NCBI RefSeq assembly: GCF_030816965.1
Contig: NZ_JAUSYQ010000002.1
Span: 4,871,501-4,935,500, forward strand
Length of the DNA: 64,000 bases
Direction: 5' to 3'
From: Streptomyces canus
GTDB taxonomy: Bacteria; Actinomycetota; Actinomycetes; Streptomycetales; Streptomycetaceae
Positions 59,406 to 64,000 of the stretch are shown here, one piece after another (positions within the stretch are counted from its first letter, which is position 1; each line of letters opens with the position of its first letter). Position numbers and translations under genes: made by a program. The notes under the pieces are model-generated. The model searched no databases. It had not been told where the DNA came from and saw only the letters and a list, made by a program, of their open reading frames with translations.

Positions 59406-60344
59406 ATGAACACCGACGAACACGAACACGTGATCGAGGTCACCGGCCTGCGGCGTGTGTACGGGGGCGGGTTCGAGGCCGTGCGCGGGATCAGCTTCGC
59501 CGTGGACCGCGGAGAGGTCTTCGCCCTGCTCGGCACCAACGGCGCCGGCAAGACCTCCACCGTCGAACTCCTCGAGGGGCTCGCCCCGCCGACCGACGGG
59601 CGGATCCGCGTCCTGGGCCATGACCCGTACACGGAGCGGGCCGCCGTACGCCCACGCACCGGAGTGATGCTCCAGGAGGGCGGCTTCCCGTCCGAGCTGA
59701 CCGTCGACGAGACCGCGCGGATGTGGGCGGGCTGCGTCAGCGGGGCCCGGCCGCCGCTGGAGGTGCTGGAACTCGTCGGGCTCGCCCGGCGGACCGGCGT
59801 ACGGGTCAAGCAGTTGTCCGGAGGCGAGCGGCGGCGCCTCGACCTGGCGCTCGCGCTGCTCGGCGACCCCGAGGTGCTGTTCCTCGACGAGCCGACGACC
59901 GGCCTCGACGCCGAGGGGCGCCGGGACACCTGGGAGTTGGTGCGGGCGCTGCGGGACCGTGGGACGACCGTGCTGCTCACCACGCACTACCTGGAGGAGG
60001 CCGAGGATCTCGCCGACCGGCTGGCGATCCTCCACGAGGGACGGATCGCGGCCACGGGAACACCGGCCGAGGTGACCGCCGCGCAGCCGGCGCGGATCTC
60101 GTTCGAACTGCCGGAGGGGTACTTCGTGGGAGATCTGCCACCGCTCGGGGAGCTGGGGGTGAGCGGGCACGAGGTCGACGGCAGCGTCGTACGGCTGCGG
60201 ACGCGGGAGTTGCAGCGGACGGCCACCGGACTGCTGGTGTGGGCCGAGCGGGCCGGGGTCGAACTGCGGCGGCTCGATGTGCGGTCGGCCTCGCTGGAGG
60301 AGGCGTTCCTGGGGATCGCGGCACGTGAGGAGGTCTCGGTATGA
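59406..60344 (+). CDS. ABC transporter ATPase, 312 aa
   Basis: Walker A GTNGAGKT (43-50), Q-loop MLQEGGF, signature LSGGERRRLDL, Walker B LFLDEPTTGLD, H-loop LTTHYLEEAEDLADR. The long C-terminal extension with KxxLEEAFL-type ending (SASLEEAFLGIAAREEVSV) is typical of DrrA-like drug or lipid exporter subunits. The start overlaps none; the stop overlaps the permease start. The two-component system directly downstream probably controls this exporter. Confidence 0.9.
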   Translation: MNTDEHEHVIEVTGLRRVYGGGFEAVRGISFAVDRGEVFALLGTNGAGKTSTVELLEGLAPPTDGRIRVLGHDPYTERAAVRPRTGVMLQEGGFPSELTVDETARMWAGCVSGARPPLEVLELVGLARRTGVRVKQLSGGERRRLDLALALLGDPEVLFLDEPTTGLDAEGRRDTWELVRALRDRGTTVLLTTHYLEEAEDLADRLAILHEGRIAATGTPAEVTAAQPARISFELPEGYFVGDLPPLGELGVSGHEVDGSVVRLRTRELQRTATGLLVWAERAGVELRRLDVRSASLEEAFLGIAAREEVSV

Positions 60345-61114
60345 GCACGGTCACCACTCCCGCGAGCAGGCTGGGCGCCCTCGCCCGCGCCGAGTTCACG
60401 CTGCTCGGACGCAGCAAGGCCACGCTCGTCGCGGCCGTGCTGGTGCCGCTCGCGCTGCCGTTCAGCCTGCGGTCCGTGGTGGCCGACATGGACGTCGAGG
60501 AGGCCGGGCTGAGCGTCGGCCTGGTCCTGCTGCCGGCCGCGGTCGGCTTCGCCCTGTTGTTCGGTGTGTACGGCGCCCTTGCCGGGATCTACACCTCCCG
60601 GCGCGAGGAACTGGTGCTGAAGCGGCTGCGCACCGGGGAGCTGCGGGACGTGGAGATCCTCTGCGGCACTGCGCTCCCGATCGCCGCGACGGGGCTCACG
60701 CAGTCCCTGGTGCTGATGGCCGCGAGCGCAGCCCTGCTCGACGTGCCCGCACCGCACGCGCCCCATCTCGTCGCCCTGGGACTGATGCTGGGTCTGGTGC
60801 TGTGCGCGGCGCTCGCGGCCGTGACGGCGGCCGTGACCCGGACCGTGGAGAGCGCGCAGGTCACCACGCTGCCGTTCGTGATGATCTCGATGGTCCTCTC
60901 GGGCGTCGCCGTACCCCTGGAACTGCTGCCGGACAGGGTCGCGTCGGTGTGCGAGCTGCTGCCGCTGTCGCCCGTGATCACCCTGGTCCGCGGCGGCTGG
61001 GCGGGCACTCTCTCGGCGTACGAGGCCCTGGGCGCCATCGGGACCGCGGTGGCCTGGACCGTGCTGGCCGTGTTTGCTGTACAGCGGTGGTTCCGGTGGG
61101 AGCCGAGGCGCTGA
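60341..61114 (+). CDS. ABC-2-type transporter permease, 257 aa
   Basis: The ATGA overlap with the ATPase gene indicates coupling. Six hydrophobic segments with the ABC-2 pattern (LLPAAVGFALLFGVYGALAG; FVMISMVLSGVAVPLELLPD; LPLSPVITLVRGGWAG). Partner of the ATPase in a presumed exporter; substrate unknown. Confidence 0.85.
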   Translation: MSTVTTPASRLGALARAEFTLLGRSKATLVAAVLVPLALPFSLRSVVADMDVEEAGLSVGLVLLPAAVGFALLFGVYGALAGIYTSRREELVLKRLRTGELRDVEILCGTALPIAATGLTQSLVLMAASAALLDVPAPHAPHLVALGLMLGLVLCAALAAVTAAVTRTVESAQVTTLPFVMISMVLSGVAVPLELLPDRVASVCELLPLSPVITLVRGGWAGTLSAYEALGAIGTAVAWTVLAVFAVQRWFRWEPRR

Positions 61115-61128
61115 CGTACGGGGAGAGC

Positions 61129-62343
61129 ATGCGCGAGGCAGGGGGCTGGTGGCGGCGGAAGAGCACGCCGGCGAAGGTGGAGACGTACACGCGCTGGTCG
61201 TTCCACTTCTTCGCGCTGATCTACGTCGCCTCGGTCGGCCTGCCGGTCTTCGGGCAGGTGACGGGGCAGCTCGCGGTCTGGCTGGTGCTGCTGGTGTGCG
61301 CGCATGCCGTGGTGTGTGCGGTGACCGCGTCGCGGGCGCTCGACTGGACGCGGGGGCGGCGCGAGCAGCCGGTGCGGACGCTGTGGCTGCTCGGGGCGGT
61401 CACTCTCGTCATCTCCGTCGCGGTGATCGGCATCGCCGAGCGGGGTCCGGACGACGACGGTCTCGACATGGCGGCGGGTGCGGTCTTCGTGGGCGTACTG
61501 ACCTTCGCGGCCGGTATCGGCGCGCTCGGCGTCCGCAGGCGACGGCGCGTGCTCGCGCTGGTGGGCGGCTTCGCCGCGGGCGCCGTGCTCGGTGGCTTTC
61601 CCCTGGGTTACGCCGTCCCGGAGTCACTGGTCACCGGGATGGTGGTGCTGGTCGCCGCCGGGTTCCTCGCCTTCACCTCCGTCTTCTCCGTCTGGCTCCT
61701 GAACGCCGTCTACGAACTCGACACGGCCCGAGAGACCCGCGCGCGGCTCGCCGTCGCCGAGGAACGGCTGCGGTTCGGGCGGGATCTGCACGACGTGGTG
61801 GGGCGGAACCTGGCCGTGATCGCGCTGAAGAGCGAACTGGCCGTGCAGCTGACGCGTCGGGGACGGGGCGAGGCCATGGACCAGATGACCGAGGTGCAGC
61901 GGATCGCGCACGAGACGCAGCGCGAGGTGCGGGATGTCGTACGGGGATACCGGGAGGCCGATCTCGGGATCGAACTCACCGGAGCGCAAGGGGTGTTGAC
62001 CGCCGCCGGCATCACCTGCACGGTCACCGGGGAGCCGAACGGGCTGCCCGCCGAGGTGCAGTCGGCGCTCGGCTGGGTGGTACGGGAGGCCACCACGAAC
62101 GTCCTGCGGCACGGGGACGCCAAGCGGTGCGAGGTGACCCTGCGGAGAGAGGGGGAGCGGGTGGTGCTGACCGTGGAGAACGATGGGGCCTCGCGGTCGC
62201 CCGGCACCGGCGGGTCCGGCCTCGCCGGACTGCGCGAGCGGCTCGCGGCCGTGACCGGGACGCTGGAGGCGGGACCTGCCCGCGCGGGCGTGTTCCGGCT
62301 GGTGGCGGAGGTGCCGCTGGTGGCGACGGAGGGGGTCTCTTGA
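61129..62343 (+). CDS. NarL-type sensor histidine kinase, 404 aa
   Basis: Several N-terminal transmembrane helices (about residues 25-200) without a large sensor domain, then HisKA_3: EERLRFGRDLHDVVGRNLAV with phosphorylated His 221, and a HATPase with NVLRHGDAKR, ENDGAS and GSGLAGLRERL. ATG 61129 behind GGGGAG. Its stop TGA forms a TTGA with the first unit of the tandem array, as expected if it once overlapped the regulator start directly. Confidence 0.9.
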   Translation: MREAGGWWRRKSTPAKVETYTRWSFHFFALIYVASVGLPVFGQVTGQLAVWLVLLVCAHAVVCAVTASRALDWTRGRREQPVRTLWLLGAVTLVISVAVIGIAERGPDDDGLDMAAGAVFVGVLTFAAGIGALGVRRRRRVLALVGGFAAGAVLGGFPLGYAVPESLVTGMVVLVAAGFLAFTSVFSVWLLNAVYELDTARETRARLAVAEERLRFGRDLHDVVGRNLAVIALKSELAVQLTRRGRGEAMDQMTEVQRIAHETQREVRDVVRGYREADLGIELTGAQGVLTAAGITCTVTGEPNGLPAEVQSALGWVVREATTNVLRHGDAKRCEVTLRREGERVVLTVENDGASRSPGTGGSGLAGLRERLAAVTGTLEAGPARAGVFRLVAEVPLVATEGVS

Positions 62344-62744
62344 CTGGGCGGGTGGTGTCGGAGGGGATGGGCTCGTGACTGGGCGGGTGGTGTCGGAGAG
62401 GAGGGCTCGTGACTGGGCGGGTGGCGTTGGAGGGGAGGCTCGTGACCGCGCGCCTGATGTGCCGGAGGGGCTCGTGACCGTGTACGTGCTGCCGGAGGGG
62501 ATGGGCTCGTGACCGTGTACGAGCTGCCGGAGGGGCTCGTGACCGTGCATGTGGTGCCGGAGGGGCTCGTGACCGTGCAGTGCTGCTGGAGGGGATGGGC
62601 TTGTGACCAAGCACGTGGTGTTGGAAGGGACGGTCCGTGATCGTGCGCGTGGTGTCGGAGGGGATGGGCTCGTGACCGTACGTGTGGTGGTGCTGGAGGG
62701 GATGGGCTCGTGACCGTACGTGTGGTGGCGCCGGAGGTGGGCTC
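62341..62744 (+). repeat. Tandem array of about 12 copies of the regulator start region
   Basis: Units of 30-38 nt each have the order GTGACCGTG (start-like), a GTG-rich middle, a ribosome-site-like GGAGGGG, then GGGCTC before the next GTGAC. Starts run from TTGACTGGG at 62341 to the last unit before the true regulator start at 62745. Several units (for example the last three) encode 11-13 codon ORFs whose TGA overlaps the next GTG, so they look translationally coupled. The unit next to the gene has the same layout as the real initiation site. Confidence 0.85.
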
Positions 62745-63353
62745 GTGACCGTGCGGGTGTTGCTCGCCGATGACGAGCATCTGATTCGGGGCGCGCTCGC
62801 CGCGCTGCTCTCGCTTGAGGACGACCTCGCGATCGTCGCGGAGGCGGCGACCGGTCCCGAGGCGCTGGCGATGGCCCGGGCGCACGAGCCCGACGTGGCC
62901 GTACTCGATCTCCAGATGCCCGGCGCGGACGGTGTGAAGGTCGCCACATCCCTGCGGACCGAACTGCCCTCGTGCAAGGTGCTGATCGTCACCAGCCACG
63001 GGCGGCCCGGGCATCTCAAGCGGGCGCTGGAAGCCGGTGTGCGGGGGTTCGTTCCGAAAACCGTGAGCGCGCAGCGGCTCGCGGAGATCATCCGCACGGT
63101 GCACGAGGGAAACCGTTACGTCGATCCCGAGTTGGCCGCGGACGCGATCTCCGCCGGGGACTCCCCCCTGACCGTGCGGGAGGCCGAGGTACTGGAACTC
63201 GCCGCCGACGGGGCGCCCGTCGCGGAGATCGCCGAGCGGGCCGCGCTGTCGCAGGGGACCGTACGGAACTATCTGTCGTCGGCCGTCTCCAAGCTGGGGG
63301 CGGAGAACCGTCACACGGCCGTGCGGCTCGCGCGCGAGCGAGGTTGGGTATAG
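62745..63353 (+). CDS. NarL/FixJ-family response regulator, 202 aa
   Basis: A receiver domain with LLADDEHLIRGALAALLSLE, phospho-acceptor Asp 55 (VAVLDLQMPG), TSHG and K in GFVPKTVSA. C-terminal LuxR-type HTH (LTVREAEVLELAADGAPVAE, IAERAALSQGTVRNYLSSAV). It pairs with the kinase upstream and likely controls the ABC exporter genes. GTG 62745 is preceded by CCGGAGGTGGGCTC, the last of the array of similar sequences. Confidence 0.9.
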   Translation: MTVRVLLADDEHLIRGALAALLSLEDDLAIVAEAATGPEALAMARAHEPDVAVLDLQMPGADGVKVATSLRTELPSCKVLIVTSHGRPGHLKRALEAGVRGFVPKTVSAQRLAEIIRTVHEGNRYVDPELAADAISAGDSPLTVREAEVLELAADGAPVAEIAERAALSQGTVRNYLSSAVSKLGAENRHTAVRLARERGWV

Positions 63354-63375
63354 TGGTTCTCGCACCACGGCGCAT

Positions 63376-63448
63376 GCGAACGTAGCTCAGTTGGTAGAGC
63401 GCAACCTTGCCAAGGTTGAGGTCGCGAGTTCGAACCTCGTCGTTCGCT
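63376..63448 (+). tRNA. tRNA-Gly (GCC), second copy
   Basis: 73 nt with anticodon loop TTGCCAA. Same D-arm and anticodon arm as 59207-59279, but acceptor is GCGAACG / CGTTCGC and T-stem CGAG/CTCG, so both stems have changed in a paired way. Confidence 0.92.
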
Positions 63449-63455
63449 CCATCGA

Positions 63456-63486
63456 GAAGCCCCCTGGTTTTCACCGGGGGGCTTCT
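63456..63486 (+). terminator. tRNA-Gly terminator
   Basis: GAAGCCCCC and GGGGGGCTTC-type arms with an inner GGT/ACC stem; also serves convergent purC. Confidence 0.75.
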
Positions 63487-63501
63487 CCGTTACGACCAGC
63501 G

Positions 63502-64000
63502 CTACGACCAGCTCGTGCCCGTCAGGCGCTCGTACGCCTCGATGTACTTGGCGCGGGTGCGGTCCACGACCTCCTGCGGCAGCGGCGGCGGGGGCTGCTC
63601 GCTCTTGCGGTCCCAGCCGGACTCCGCCGAGGTCAGCCAGTCGCGCACGAACTGCTTGTCGTACGACGGCTGCGCGTGCCCCGGCTCCCACTGCTCGGCC
63701 GGCCAGAAGCGGGAGGAGTCCGGGGTGAGGACCTCGTCCGCGATGACGAGGGTCTCGCCGTCGAAGCCGAACTCGAACTTGGTGTCCGCGAGGATGATCC
63801 CGCGGTCCCGGGCGATGTCCCGGCCCCGCGAGTAGACGGCGAGGGTCGCCTGGCGCAGCTGGGCCGCGGTGTCGGCGCCGACCTGGCGGGCGACCTCCTC
63901 GTAGGAGACGTTCTCGTCGTGCTCGCCCACGGCGGCCTTGGTTGCCGGAGTGAAGATCGGGGCGGGGAGCTCGCTGCCGTCGACCAGTCCCTCAGGGAGG
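63502..64000 (-). CDS. purC: SAICAR synthetase PurC, C-terminal part
   Basis: Reads LPEGLVDGSELPAPIFTPAT followed by KAAVGEHDENVSYEEV, then RGIILADTKFEFGFDGETLV, ADEVLTPDSSRFWP and YDKQFVRDWLTSAESGWDR: the ATP-binding and substrate loops of PurC. The 5' part is beyond the right edge. Conserved lysine in ADTKFEFG is the active region. Consistent with the purine gene neighbourhood. Confidence 0.92.
   Translation of the reverse strand, partial: LPEGLVDGSELPAPIFTPATKAAVGEHDENVSYEEVARQVGADTAAQLRQATLAVYSRGRDIARDRGIILADTKFEFGFDGETLVIADEVLTPDSSRFWPAEQWEPGHAQPSYDKQFVRDWLTSAESGWDRKSEQPPPPLPQEVVDRTRAKYIEAYERLTGTSWS

Noticed and set aside
61624-63368. Pro/Ser/Thr-rich minus-strand open frames over the tandem array
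   Set aside because: They read the complement of GTGACCGTG repeats; no ribosome site or coding bias, and both flanking genes are on the plus strand.

Overview
This window is high-GC actinobacterial DNA from a Streptomyces-like chromosome. The right half carries bldC, valine dehydrogenase, a DUF3073 protein, purM/purF, purSQL, an Lsr2-family gene and purC, in the order known from Streptomyces chromosomes. WhiB- and BldC-type regulators and frequent GTG starts agree with this. It has two parts, joined at a tRNA-Lys gene at 31471-31543.

Positions 1 to about 31470 are an accessory element, probably an integrated conjugative/plasmid-like element or prophage arm on the 3' side of tRNA-Lys(UUU). 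I find no structural phage gene, no FtsK-type transfer gene and no integrase in the window, so the element must continue beyond the left edge. From left to right it holds: (a) 0-12.8 kb, eight minus-strand transcription units, each headed by a copy of the same roughly 80-90 bp element with a conserved core inside covarying inverted arms; they encode a ParB-like protein, two DNA-methylase-like proteins and many small, often Cys-rich proteins, three of which carry a sliding-clamp-type QLDLF peptide at a terminus; (b) 13.3-17.2 kb, a minus-strand set of membrane proteins with a ribbon-helix-helix protein, resembling spread/transfer accessory genes; (c) 17.2-20.1 kb, plus-strand regulatory and cargo genes, including a leader ORF with hairpins, a perfect 18-bp-arm palindrome, a gene flanked by inverted repeats and a DUF6233-like gene behind direct repeats; (d) 20.1-28.8 kb, a long minus-strand operon with YqaJ exonuclease, RecT annealing protein, a RuvC-like resolvase, an HNH-like protein, a WhiB-like regulator and a winged-HTH protein whose gene contains four palindromic iterons at exact 24-bp spacing beside an AT-rich stretch, like the origin inside lambda gene O; (e) 28.9-31.3 kb, two divergent XRE-type regulators with a repeated operator between them, then two cargo genes.

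Positions 31471-64000 are core chromosome: an amino-acid permease, a large secreted FG-GAP-repeat protein, a DEAD-box RNA helicase, a lipoprotein, a small metallopeptidase, a metallophosphoesterase, a tRNA-Glu/Asp/Phe cluster, the HrpA helicase, a second tRNA-Asp followed by a disrupted tRNA-Asp copy, bldC, vdh, purine genes, an Lsr2-family gene, glycine tRNAs, and an ABC exporter with a two-component system. Between the kinase and regulator genes is an array of about twelve repeats of the regulator's own ribosome-binding-site/start-codon region.

The most unusual items are the eight-copy structured upstream element, the iteron array within the initiator-like gene, and the tandem start-site array. 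Coordinates of short sites were counted by hand and may be off by one base.
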